A stretch of DNA of 64,000 bases from positions 68,949,001 through 69,013,000 of the forward strand of contig OX419758.1 of assembly GCA_948567375.1 (NCBI GenBank), read 5' to 3'. How positions within the stretch are numbered: position 1 is the stretch's first letter; each line of letters begins with the position of its first letter. This DNA is from Lunularia cruciata. Taxonomy: Eukaryota > Streptophyta > Marchantiopsida > Lunulariales > Lunulariaceae. Position numbers and translations under genes: made by a program. This document shows, one piece after another, positions 1-10,377 of the stretch. The notes beneath the pieces were generated by a model that was not told the DNA's origin, did no database searches, and saw nothing but the letters and a program-made list of their open reading frames with translations.

Positions 1-850
1 TAGATTTCTTTCTTTAGATCTTATGGAGAAAAATCCTTCAGACCTTCTATCATCTATCACTATTTCTCAAATAATAGACATCACATCAAAGACTAATGCA
101 AGCATATTGTTGATGCAAAGGAGAAAGGGGGTAATGAACACCATCATGCCAACGCTTCTACAAATTGCCTCTCTTTGTGTAACGTTCATGTTGTTCATTC
201 ATTCACTCATGACAAGCAATGGTACATTGATACTATTGCTTCTCAACATAACCTATCAACAAACCTATTTCATGGTCTATGAAGCATATTCATCACCTAA
301 AATTTTTACTTGGCTGATGGTTCAAACATTGCTATTCTAGGCCATGGGACAATTTTAGTTAAGCTTGCTTGTTCAAAGAACTCATACATGCTAGAAGATG
401 TTCTACGTGTTCTTTTGCTAAATAAGAATCTATATTCAGCACTTCAATTGAGAAAATCATCTAGATCATTGCAGTTAAAGGAAACCAGCATTTTCTTTTA
501 TGATGACTTGCAAAGCCTAATTGCATCTTGTCCTAGATTGGACAACTCCTGGCTTCTGGGAGAGGCAATTGAGCAACCTCAAGATGTTGCAATTTCTAAT
601 CAACTCAATCTCAGTCATCTCAAGTTGTTCCCATCTCTATTCCATCCAATGATACATCTTCTACTATAACTTCCCTATGGCATAGACATCTCGGACACAT
701 CAACAAGAATCTACTTCAACTTCTACAAGACAAGATTTGGTTGTTCAGATGGATTGGATCCATCCTAACCTACTTCCTATTTGCTCACCTTGTCTCATGG
801 CAAGCAAACTTGAATTTCTTTTCCCCAAGAAGGAGCTACTAGAACCACTA
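1..850 (+). pseudogene. Old Copia element, left part (gag C-term to pre-integrase), broken
   Basis: This is the left surviving part of a decayed Ty1/Copia polyprotein that runs in from outside the window. Around 310-660 the translation gives a stretch typical of the region after the Copia protease. Around 675-725 it gives the pre-integrase motif LWHRHLGHIN. Several frameshifts and stops interrupt it. The reading frame breaks at 850 inside the start of the integrase domain and resumes exactly at 10829, so the intervening 10 kb is an insertion. The rest lies at 10829-12867 and 16648-17204. The Copia assignment is firm; it is clearly non-functional. Confidence 0.85.
847..850. repeat. Target-site duplication ACTA, left copy (Gypsy insertion)
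   Basis: ACTA directly precedes the TG end of the Gypsy insertion, and the same four bases follow its CA end at 10829-10832. Collapsing one copy restores a continuous Copia integrase reading frame, which confirms both junctions. A 5-bp ACTAT reading is also possible if one base is shared with the element end. Confidence 0.8.
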
Positions 851-954
851 TGTCGTGCATATATACATCACTACACAACATACATCACTGTCAACATCAT
901 ACACTATAGAAGCACAACTCACACATAAGTCATACATAAACTCTAAAGTGCAAC
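851..954 (-). repeat. 104-bp terminal segment X (outer copy)
   Basis: This short segment forms the extreme left end of the Gypsy insertion. A close second copy lies at about 1411-1531, on the other side of the LTR core; both contain the shared string CATACACTATAGAAGCACAA. The right end of the insertion has no such segment outside its LTR. The arrangement X-core-X' is therefore not a normal LTR pair. Confidence 0.75.
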
Positions 955-1405
955 AATAATCAGATTGGTTAACACTCTCAACTCAACTCAACTCAGATCA
1001 ATACTTGATTTGTCACTCTATAAACTGCCAACAACTGGGAACTGATTACAATCAAGCCACACCCACTCAAGCATAGAGAATCCAGGTGACGCTCACCGGC
1101 CTCTGTCCACCATAGCCAGCAACTCGAAGGCTCAACATCAGAGAAGTGAGCTTTCTGGAGCTCACTTTGAAACTATACCCCTTGGACTCAAGCTAGCTCT
1201 GAAACCCTAATGGTCCCACTGACGGCACACTCAACAGTGCAAATGGTGCAAAATGACGGTCGGCCCCACCATGAAGTCAATATCCCGAACACAAAATCTA
1301 ACCGTCAAAAAGTAGTCTTTGAGAAACTGCTAGAATAACTCTAAATACTATCACTGGAACTTCAGTGTCCGAGCATCTAGATGCGGAACTACAAATGGCA
1401 TGACA
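955..1405 (-). repeat. Gypsy LTR core, left (3') copy, 451 bp
   Basis: This stretch aligns along its whole length with 10378-10828, and both copies are 451 bp. They share the internal run GAGCATCTAGATGCGGAACT and a CA end. Scattered, mostly transition, differences between the copies indicate considerable age. Confidence 0.85.
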
Positions 1406-1410
1406 GCTAT

Positions 1411-1540
1411 CGTGCGTATATATATTGCTAAACAACATACATCGTTACACAACATACATCGTTGTCAACATCATACACTATAGAAGCACAACTCACATAT
1501 AAGTCATACATAGACTCTAAAGTAACACAATTGCCCCCCT
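1411..1540 (-). repeat. Segment X' (inner copy) and polypurine tract
   Basis: 1411-1531 is the second copy of segment X. Next to it, at 1533-1540, the - strand reads AGGGGGGC, a good polypurine tract for plus-strand priming. That placement suggests the true 3' LTR begins with X', not with the 451-bp core. This is the basis for the view that the LTR unit is X plus core and that the insertion is permuted. Confidence 0.6.
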
Positions 1541-1704
1541 AGCTGGCGGTTAGGTCCCTCTAACTCCATATAGCCATCTACTCTAAGTATATGGTATACC
1601 CTCTAATGGGCAAAGATCAGGAGGCCGGGTGCTATGGAGCTCCATCGTTAGTCGCCTATCTGCAATCTATACCATATACAGAATGAACTAGCTATAGGTC
1701 AAGC

Positions 1705-2550
1705 ACATCTAGGACATAACCTCTGTCCCTGAGGAACCACCGTGAGGGGAGGAGTCATACATGACATATGCCATCCTCTCGAACAGCTATCACACACTAA
1801 CATAGTAGCAGCTCCACCAAAAGAGCCACATAACATACACCCCAAGCCTGCATGTACAAGTGCCAAGCTTGGGTCCATAGTACCATCAATGTTTGGGAGG
1901 TGGCATGGCGCACAATTGCGCACATGATCCTTCCAAACAACACAATCATGTCCTTCTAACACAAGGACTCCAGATGGCAAAACCTCACACACTCTCAAGA
2001 TAGTGCCGCATGTAGAAACATCAAGTGTCATCGGTGCTGTCTGCTATAGATATACATAGTTGCCTGGATGAAATCGATGGATCGAGGGTCTATAACCTCC
2101 TCCTCGAATGGTAGCATAGCATAAAGTATCTCTATGTTGAGCAATTGCCAAGTTCTCAAAAGCCATCGGCATCACTCTCCGAAAGATCTCTGCCCGTTGA
2201 GAACATGCGCTCATCCATACATCAGGGTCATCCAAGTCCAAAACTATAGTAGCATCTCGACAAATGGCTGCAGGTAAATCTGGATCTTGTCCATAGAGTA
2301 GAAAGTATGGAGAGAAGGATGCTAAGGAGGCTTGCCGGCTGAACCGATAGCCCATGGACAACCAAGGTAATTGGAGATCCCAATCTCCCAAGTGGCCTCT
2401 CTACAAACCATACTTTCGCAATCCTCTCTTCACCGTCTGAACCACTCTCTCTGCTAAGCCATATGCCTCAAGGTGATCTCGGGATGTAGTACAATGATCA
2501 ATCAAAGCCTTGTCACACAAGACCTGAAACTCCGTAACTCTGTACCTTGA
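1705..2550 (-). pseudogene. Gypsy integrase C-terminal part fused to a PHD finger
   Basis: This region holds the end of the integrase core and its C-terminal extension, read in one frame through TAG codons near 2402 and at 2044-2046. Upstream sequence gives integrase-like GLAERVVQTVKR and YFLLYGQDPDLP. At 1705-1839 a complete PHD finger follows: the spacing C-x2-C-x11-C-x2-C-x4-H-x2-C-x14-C-x2-C supplies all eight zinc ligands, with the conserved CDSCSRGWH and CPRC. PHD fingers commonly read the N-terminal tail of histone H3. Many plant Gypsy elements carry a chromodomain at this position, so by analogy the finger may have guided integration. The finger itself is unbroken. Confidence 0.85.
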
Positions 2551-2605
2551 TCTATTTCTACTACTTCTTCACTATAGAATCCAATTGCACTAGTAAGTAT
2601 TCTAT

Positions 2606-3442
2606 TTAACTTGTTCTCTTCCGACCAGTCAAAACCTCAGTTGGTGCACCAAAATGACTAAGAACTCGATCTAGGAATGAGTAAGCTGTCCCTTCACTAG
2701 ACTTGTCAGGAAGTGCCATCAACTCAATCCACTTGGAGAAGTGCTCCACCATCACCAAAACATACCGATGATGTCTCACAGTTAGTGGTAAAGGTCCGGC
2801 AAAGTCCAAACTCCAACGGTAACCCAATCCCATGATAGGTAATGGGTGTAACTGTGGCATAGGAGCATTGAATGATGCCCTAACTCGGTCACAAACCATA
2901 CATCTAGCAACAAACTGATGTACCTTGGTCTGCATACCGTGCCACCAATAATGACTCTGGAGTAAGCTATATGTACACTTTACTCCAAAATGTCCTAGCT
3001 CCTCATGAGCATGACGGACCAATTGTGGTCTCTGGGATGGAAGTGGTACTACTCGCACTCTACCATCCTCCCATACATGCAAAAGGTGTCTACCCTCCAA
3101 TCTGAACCGTCTGGCTCGCTGAAGAACACAGTCTCTCTCCTTGGCCCCAACTGTGCCACACACAACACCAGTGCAAAGATAGTCCATCACTAAGACATCA
3201 TCATGAATGTCTCGCTGAACTGTATCAATATCTTCACTATCTGGATCTGTGACCTCAATAACTCCTCCTGTATGCACTGAGAGAGATAGCACCAAAGCCT
3301 CTGCAAATATACACAGAAAGGCCAATGCATGCCAACCTGGCACCATCTCCTCATATGTCTCACCATGCCAACGTGCTCCGGTCTGATCCTGCTGGCTGGG
3401 ACATGGGTTTCTACTCAACCCATCTGCATCACGGTTCACCAC
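2606..3442 (-). pseudogene. Gypsy integrase: zinc-binding domain and start of catalytic core
   Basis: The integrase N-terminal HHCC zinc domain is visible (HAHEELGHFG, later CMVCDRVR). It is followed by the catalytic core with the first Asp in WSLDFAGPLPLT. The frame ends at VLTG, where the family is expected to have the second catalytic Asp (VLTDQG). A 74-nt insert at about 2552-2625 separates the two, and the frame then changes. The tether segment before the zinc domain (VNRDADGLSRNP) is the usual RNase H-integrase linker. A single TGA (3494-3496) precedes this part. Confidence 0.85.
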
Positions 3443-3493
3443 TCTAGGTCTATGAACAACCGTGAAATCATACTCTTGTAAAATCAGAGCCCA

Positions 3494-4720
3494 TCATGCA
3501 AGCTTCCTTGAAAGCTTGTCGGACTCCATCAACCACTTCAGCGGCTCATGATCAGTGATGAGAGTGAAGGGTTTACCAAATAGGTAACATCGGAAATGTG
3601 TTACTGCCCAAACTACTGCCAAGCACTCTCCCTCATATGAACTATACTTCGCCTCCGCTGAATTGTTGGAGCAACTAGCATAGGCCACCACAAACTCCTT
3701 CCCCTCATCATCATGTTGGGTGAGCACCGCTCCAAGCCCCAACATACTCCAATCAGTATGAACCTGAAATGGTCGTCCCCTAATCGGTCTCCTCAAAATA
3801 GGAGCAGATATCAACCTCTCCTTGAGCTCTACAAAAGCTCTCTCTTGCTCATCCTCCCAACACCACTCTTGTGTAAGCTTGGTCAGCTTTGTCAAGGCCT
3901 TGGCAATGGCACTAAATCCTCTAACATAGCGGTGATAGAAGTTTGCCAACCCAAGGAATGCTTGCACTCTGCTCACATCCGTAGGCCAAGGAATACGTGC
4001 AATAGCCTCCACCTTGGTCTACTGAACACCAAGTCCTCCGGGGTAGATAGTGTGACCCAAATACTCAACCTACTTGTGGAAGAACCTACACTTCCTAGGA
4101 TGTAATTTGAGTCCATGAGATCTCAACCTCTCAAACACCTCCAGCAACTATCTCTCATGCTCCTCCACAATAGTGCTATAAACCAGAATGTCATCAATAT
4201 AGCACCGAGCAAAATCCAATCCAGCTAGGATCCTATCCATGACCCTCTGGAACTTAGCAGGAGCGTTCTTTAACCCAAATGGTAAGAACCTCCACTGATA
4301 TAACACATCCTTACCATGAGGATCAATAGCCCAAAATGCTATCTTGGACTTATCCTCCTCTCTGATCGGCAACTAATGATATCCCGCTCGAAGATCCAAA
4401 GTATTGAAGACCTTTGCATGCCCAATCACATCAAAAATCTCCTCCGGTGTAGGCATGGCATACCAATCAGCCCTTGTCTGTCGGTTGATAGGACGGTAAT
4501 CTCCACACATCCGCCTATTTGTATAGTTGCCATGCATATCCTTCTTGGCTGGCATCACTATCACTGATGCAAACTCTCCATGTGAAATCTCCACCAAACT
4601 AGCCTCAAAAAGGTCACTACTCCGGCTCTAAATCAATGTCCTCTCCATATCACTATATTGATAAGGACGTCGGAAAACTGGTGTGTCGCTAGTCAGCTCA
4701 ATCCGTATATCAGGTCCCTT
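3494..4720 (-). pseudogene. Gypsy reverse transcriptase and RNase H
   Basis: RT palm and fingers are recognisable: CGDYRPINRQT, TLDLRAGYH, then QWRFLPFGLKNAPAKFQRVMD and the catalytic box YIDD at about 4190-4201. The connection (LGLANFYHRYVRGFS) and RNase H (HTDWSMLGLGAVLTQ, YEGECLAVVWA, ITDHEPLKW) follow in the same frame. In-frame TAG codons occur at 4628, 4373, 4148, 4070 and 4019, each where the family would have Gln or a neutral residue, and TGA is at 3494. The catalytic residues themselves are retained. No frameshift is seen across this part. Confidence 0.9.
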
Positions 4721-5203
4721 TAGAGCATCCAAATCCTTCATACTGAAGGCAAAACAACTCGTGTGACTTGTCAAGAACCTCCAAACCCTCCGTCTTTCCT
4801 CTCCAGTAAGCTTGGGTCCAAGATCTGGCTCCCAAGTATCCTCTATAACTGTAGTAGGAGTGGAAGACGTACTGACTGATTGCTACATTGGGCCCTTGGG
4901 AGCAATAGTGTCATGCTCCCGACCACTAGAGGTCCCAACCTCTGTGTGAAAAACTCCCTCCACTCTGGCTGCAAGCTCCACACATCCTCTGGCTGCATCC
5001 CATGTGGACCAAGGGTGTAATCCAAGTAGCCCACGCTCACCTGGATGGACTCCAAGTAGACCACTCTCCCTAGTAGCTATTGGATGTGTCCCAAGAATAC
5101 CATGTCCACTCGGTCCATCACCCCCAGCATGTGCCTGAATCATCTCGATAGGCACAGGGCTCACAAGTGTCCGAGTGGTGATGCCTATCAAGCGCATCCT
5201 ATG

Positions 5204-6250
5204 CTGCTCTGCCAAGCCAAGGCTCACAATCCAGGTCAAACAATTCAGGTCCATAGCCTGACCTAACACCTGACGCTTGGATGCCTCTGACAATGCTGGA
5301 ATAGCGGTAATACCGGTGTGAAAACCCATCGCCCGCTCTCTCTCATCAGCATTGGGCTCCACCAACTATTGTAACTGTGAGTCCCAAACAAGTCCAAGTC
5401 CTCCCTCTCGAAAAGCATGAGAGCCTGGAAAACTCATGAGTGTGGGAAATGCAGCTCTTGGCTATCCAACTAGGTTCACTACTGCCATAGGTGACCTATC
5501 AGCCACTACCACTGTCTGAGACTGACGCCCAACATCCAAGATATCATCAACAAGAATGTGGTCCAGTCGCTGAATCCCATCATAAGCACATTGTAGAACC
5601 TCTCTAGGTAAGAGGTTCGTCCACCAAAGACAAAGACGATGAGCCCGTGATCCCACTCTGGCTGCATCTAACAATATAGCAGGTCCCATCCAAGAATGGA
5701 CCTGATGTGTACTCGCCACCACTTTGGTGCAAGAATCACCCATCATAGGAATGTTCTCCAAAAGGTAAGCTAGAGAAACAGACTGATGAACCTGGAGATG
5801 TCGTAGTATCCGTAACATCTCCCAAAACACACCTGAACAAGGATCCTAAAGACCCAATCCTCTACCAGCACGTGTATGTCCTTGACATGGCCATCTAGAA
5901 ATCACCAAGTGAATAGGCCCATGTCTCTCTAGGTCATGCGCCCCCAGTAAGGAAATGTCTCTTGGTAGGGCCTTTTGGTAACCTCTGACTGCTGACATCG
6001 ATAATAACTCCAAATACCGATAGGCCAAGTGTGCCACATGATGTAGAGAGACTCGCCTAGTAGTCTCATCTCTCTCTACATACAAGTACCTCTGTACTCG
6101 AATACCCGCCTGTAACACCGCAACTAGTCCGGTGCTGATCCCACCAAACAACTCCAATAGGCATATCCCCTCTACTGGATACTGCCAAGCAATGAGTGTG
6201 GTATCCAGAGGTGTCAAAGCAATCACCTCTGGAGGCTCATCTTCACACTC
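5204..6250 (-). pseudogene. Retrotransposon-encoded cytosine-5 DNA methyltransferase, DNMT3/DRM-like
   Basis: This catalytic methyltransferase domain would transfer a methyl group from S-adenosylmethionine to C5 of cytosine. Motif I is LLELFGGISTGL near 6160, followed by GIRVQRYLYVERDE, a DNMT3/DRM-style pattern. Motif IV (HLVISRWPCQGH) has its catalytic Cys at about 5887. Motif VI is ENIP at about 5758. Motif VIII is SRAHRLCLWWTN near 5640-5620. Motifs IX and X are ERERAMGF and RQVLGQAMDLN (5365-5250). It lies in the same frame as protease and RT and is split by TAG at 5846, 5462 and 5366. No PWWP, UBA or BAH domain is visible, so only the catalytic part was captured. Order and spacing of motifs make the family call strong; activity of this copy is excluded by the stops. 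Confidence 0.88.
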
Positions 6251-7036
6251 ATCCCTTGATGGTACAAAGGCTCCACTCCAAGCCTACTGCACCAATTGAT
6301 CTGCATGTTGCTGCAATGCCTCCTTTGAACTCCACAATGGAACATCCAAGGTGGATGGAACAATCCCACTCGTACTCCAAAGCCGAGTGATCTCCTTTGT
6401 TACTGGAGTATCCTTTGCATGGGCGTTCCCCTCCAACAAGTCACCAGGCCAAGTAACTGCACCACTGAAAGCTAAAACTGATGTTGCCATGGTCCCGGAT
6501 TGTAGTGAGCCAAGACTGCCACTACTAAAGCGTACTGGTAGGCGACATACCCGTCCCTCACCAGACTGCCAACCAGGTCTATAAGAGATTGTCTCCCCCC
6601 AATAGTCAATGTTGAAACCCATGGGATATAACACTGCTCCCCCAACTAGCACATCATATGACTCAACTATCGTCGCAATAGCCTGAGCTCTCACCACCGA
6701 GCTATCAATCGGATGACCAGGCTGAACCTGGACAACAAGCTCTCCACGTGTGATGTACTATGTCAAACCACCACCAAGAGATGTCTAGATCTGAAATGGA
6801 CACCTCTCCACATCGGTCTTCCATAACTCCAGACCGACAATTGCAACCTTCCCCAACATAAGGGGCTGCGCACCAGAGTCTAACAAGACTCTCTATGGTG
6901 TATAGACCTTCCCTGAAGGTCCCACCAAACAAAAAATCCCCCTCTGGTTATCCAATAGGACAACACCAGGTGTAAACCGTGCTCTCTCAAAGGTCGGTCT
7001 AGTTGGCAACTCCTCCAATCTAGCCGCTACTGCTTG
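6251..7036 (-). pseudogene. Gypsy aspartic protease region
   Basis: The catalytic motif LLDSGAQP of a retroviral-type aspartic protease reads at about 6890-6865. It is followed by a typical post-protease stretch (YDVLVGGAVLYPMGF, YRPGWQSGEGR) at about 6660-6560. The same frame continues into the methyltransferase. TAG codons at 6893, 6785, 6758 and 6284 interrupt it. The ~100 codons between YRPGWQ and methyltransferase motif I have no recognised domain. Confidence 0.8.
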
Positions 7037-9101
7037 CTATAAACCACTGGTCGCTGAACAGATCCCATGCTCCTCAACCAAGTCAGCTCCACTACCAACC
7101 ACCTCTGCTCTAGTAGTAGGAATTGCACCATCCCTACTCTCACACAACATGGCAGCCAACCAAAGTACTAGGGTTGGGTCAACTCCCAATGTAAACATGT
7201 CACTAGCTGAAAACAAAGGGTGCTGCATAATCAGCTGAGCCGCCCCCAACATCATGCTAGACTCAGTCTGTGTAGTAGTAAGTGGCTGACTAGCAGGTAG
7301 TCCATCATGTACTCCATCACCACCTACCACACCTACACTGGGATGTCTAGGAACCATGGATGTTGTCTGTAATGCCTCAGATAGTGTGAAAGACTGGGGA
7401 AGTCTGACTTGTCTCCCAACCTCTCTTCTCTGTGGGTCCAACTCCACTGATGCTCCTCTAGGCTCTGGAGCACGTACTGCACTCCTAGTCACTTCTGTAG
7501 ATGCATCCACCTGTGTTGCTCCGCACATGAAGTCCAAAGCATCTCTATCACCAGCATATGAGGTGGAAGCCTCAGCACCCGAATTTGATCTCCTCTGAGC
7601 AATAGCCATACTAGCCAATCTCTGCTCCAACTGCTCAATCCGAGTAGCCATAGTTGTGTCAAAAATAAGGCAAGTATTGCACTCCTACTAGGTGTAGATC
7701 TTCTACCACCACCTCTACCACCTCGTCCTCCATGAATTGGAGCTCCTCTACTACTAGCCATAGCAGCCCTATCACTCCGTAACTCCGGGTGTAGGTCAAA
7801 ACACCAATCACTAGTGTGACCAAATCTGTGGCAGTGCTCACACTGCCTCTGTGCTTGCTGTGATGCACCCAAGGTATCAGTCCACTGCCCTGAGTACACT
7901 CTCTCTGATGGTGAGGTCCATCACAAGTCCAACAAGCAACACCACCACTCACTAGCTGCTGCTGACCCAAAAATGAGGGTAAGGGTCTAACTCCACTAGG
8001 CCCTCCCCTCGCTCCATAGGATCTGGGTTGTCCACCCTATCCTCAAAAACCAACTGGGCGTGGTGCACTCTATTGCACTCTAGAAGAAGTCACAGCCGTG
8101 GATGAGGTCTCCCTACCAAATCCATATGTCACCACTCTCTCCTCCACCATATTGAGCTCAATACGCTCAGCCAAACCAAAGACTACTGCCAAAGTAAGCA
8201 AAGTAGCTTGCAACAATGTAGCATCACAAACTTTACGTCGCAACTCCTTGTCTAGTATCCCATACCAAAACTGGACTGCTTGGGCCTCAGTAACTTCCAA
8301 AGTGAAACTGATCAGCCGCCTCATGCAAGTGTATGCCTCGTGTAGGCTCTCTCCAGCCTTCAGCTGGAACTCATGCAAGCTCCTTAGCTTGTCAGTCCGC
8401 ACTCCCTGGTAGTTCTACCTCAAACATAGGAAGAACTCCACCATGGGGTTAAACCCTGGTACCACACCACCTCCTGTAGTGGTACCTCCACTCGTACTAG
8501 CACTATCTCCAACTAGTGTACCTCTACTAGCTCCACCCACACTACTCGAGCTAGAACTCGTAGGTACAGCCGATCTACTCCTGGCCACCAAGCCTGAAGT
8601 GATGGAGACATAGTGTGGAGACCAATACTATCTCCATAACTCAATCTCCTCTAAATGAGCTCTCTTGAACTCATGGTAATCATCCATCGGCGGACCCTCT
8701 AGATGTTGAAACAACCCCTTCCATGCCATGAAGGGTGTGAACAAAGTCGGGTTCCGCATCTGTTGTAGATCACACCAACTATCAAACTCTTAGATGAAGT
8801 CATCTAACTCAGTGGTACCCACTGTACCAGTGTAACGCCTAGGGCCTTTGGAGGCCCCATAAATCTCATCCATGTCCCACAACAACGGTGTGGACACACC
8901 AAGTGCACTCTCAACTGAATCAGGTCCTGTGTCAAACTCCAACTCAGAGTCAATCTCCTCCCTCATTGGGACCTGAGATACAGGCTGATACTGAGCACCA
9001 CTCCGAGTAAACCCATTGCGTACTGCAAGGCGAACTCCTTTGGAATCTCCAAAGAACTCCGTCGTGACCAAGTAACTGCAACAACAAACCCAAACCACCA
9101 A
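7037..9101 (-). pseudogene. Gypsy Gag with two zinc knuckles
   Basis: The N-terminal part (9101-8070) contains a retrotransposon Gag domain (RSLHEFQLKAGESLHEAY, AVQFWYGILDKELRRKV). It is interrupted by TAA near 8789 and TAG near 8630 and 8418. Two CCHC knuckles follow: CWTCDGPHHQREC near 7930 and CEHCHRFGHTSDWC near 7840-7800. A Gly/Arg-rich stretch (GGRGGRGGGRR) lies near 7730. The C-terminal part from 7651 is in frame with pol and starts with a short coiled-coil-like segment (RIEQLEQRLASMAIAQ). Two frameshifts lie inside the knuckle region. Gag packages the element RNA into virus-like particles. Confidence 0.8.
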
Positions 9102-10377
9102 CTACAACCGCAAGTTGCAACCGCAAGTACCCCACCAAGTGCCAACACCACCAAGTGCCAATACTAACTAAGCACCACCCACTAATGTAACTCTAACCAA
9201 GATAACTACACTAGGGAAAGGGCAACCTGTAACCTGCCATCATAACACGCACTCTCACGGTCTGTAGGTCATCACTTCCTGCCTCACCGGAGAGAAACAA
9301 AGATAGTCTGACTAGTCATCACTCCAGCCTCACCACCGAGAGCACACCAAAGCACCAATGCTCAAAAGTCAAGGCACCTCACACAAACGTGGTGCACAGA
9401 CAGGAAGCAGAGAATGGAGAGGATCCAATCACAAGAAATCTAAACGAAAACCCTCCATCCCATAACACAATATGGGACTAACTCTGCCACCATTTGGCAT
9501 TTGACATAAGAGAAGTTCGTATCTAAGTCCTAAGCTACCAGGATCACCAAGAATGAGATCAAAATGCCTCTCCTAGCCAAAGTTACATGTGTATAGATAA
9601 CAATGGCACAGTCATTAGGACAACAAGTGAGGGTGGACCAGTTGGCTAGGGCACCAGTCTAGGAACAAGAGATCTAGGGGTCAAACCCTATTGCGCACCA
9701 AAAAGGCAGATTTTGCCAACCAATGACCAAGATCTACTCTAAACTAGCTAGCCTCATGCCAGCAAGTTGGCTTGCTGGCCCTTCTAGACCTTCGTAGCCT
9801 CTCATAGCCCATAGCCCTATGCCTCAAAGCCTCTAAATTCAGCCAAATGAGGCCTTTCTTGTTGCCACTTCGAACCTCCTCCAAAATTGGCAAAACTCCT
9901 CCAAACTAGCAAAACTCCTCCAAATGTGGCCAAAATCTGACGTAAATCCCAACCAAAATCTGACATAAAATCTGACATAAACTCTAAAGATGGCTGTCCG
10001 CCAAATCCCCCGCTAACTTTCCACTCGAGCCAAATTCACAACACGGGTTTTTCCTAATCACAAATTCATGAGAAGAGCTTCCCAACTCTACCTTCAATTC
10101 AATTTTCTGAGCACAACTCGCAACAAATTGGTCTTGCCTTCACCTCTTGAGCTCAAAATCACAACCACTACTTGAAATTTGCTCTTTCTTTGTGCAAAAT
10201 TTGCCAGCGCTTCCGCACACCGTCCGCCTAACTGCCAAAACTGCATCAATCGATTGAGCTTCTGCACACTAGGGAAACACAGAACTTGAATCAAGCTACC
10301 ACGATCCACCGAGCTTGGAGATACCACCAACACTCAAAGTTCCTACACCAAATTTCCCCCTGACTTCACTTCTCTGA
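9102..10377 (-). other. Gypsy 5' leader, non-coding
   Basis: This is about 1.3 kb between the 5' LTR and the recognisable Gag. No ORF with family similarity is visible. Directly inside the LTR, the - strand reads ATCAGAG, part of the usual initiator tRNA-Met primer-binding site, but the site is incomplete. Confidence 0.5.

Noticed and set aside
5204-6250. Methyltransferase as an independent host gene
   Set aside because: It is in frame with protease and RT, lies between them without spacer, and the whole is bounded by LTRs and a target duplication.
2606-7651. UAG read as glutamine (alternative code or programmed readthrough) in the Gypsy element
   Set aside because: The kinase exons and Copia B, both long, contain no in-frame TAG and use ordinary stops, so the genome uses the standard code. 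Gag also has a TAA and frameshifts, which fits decay. It stays a minor alternative.
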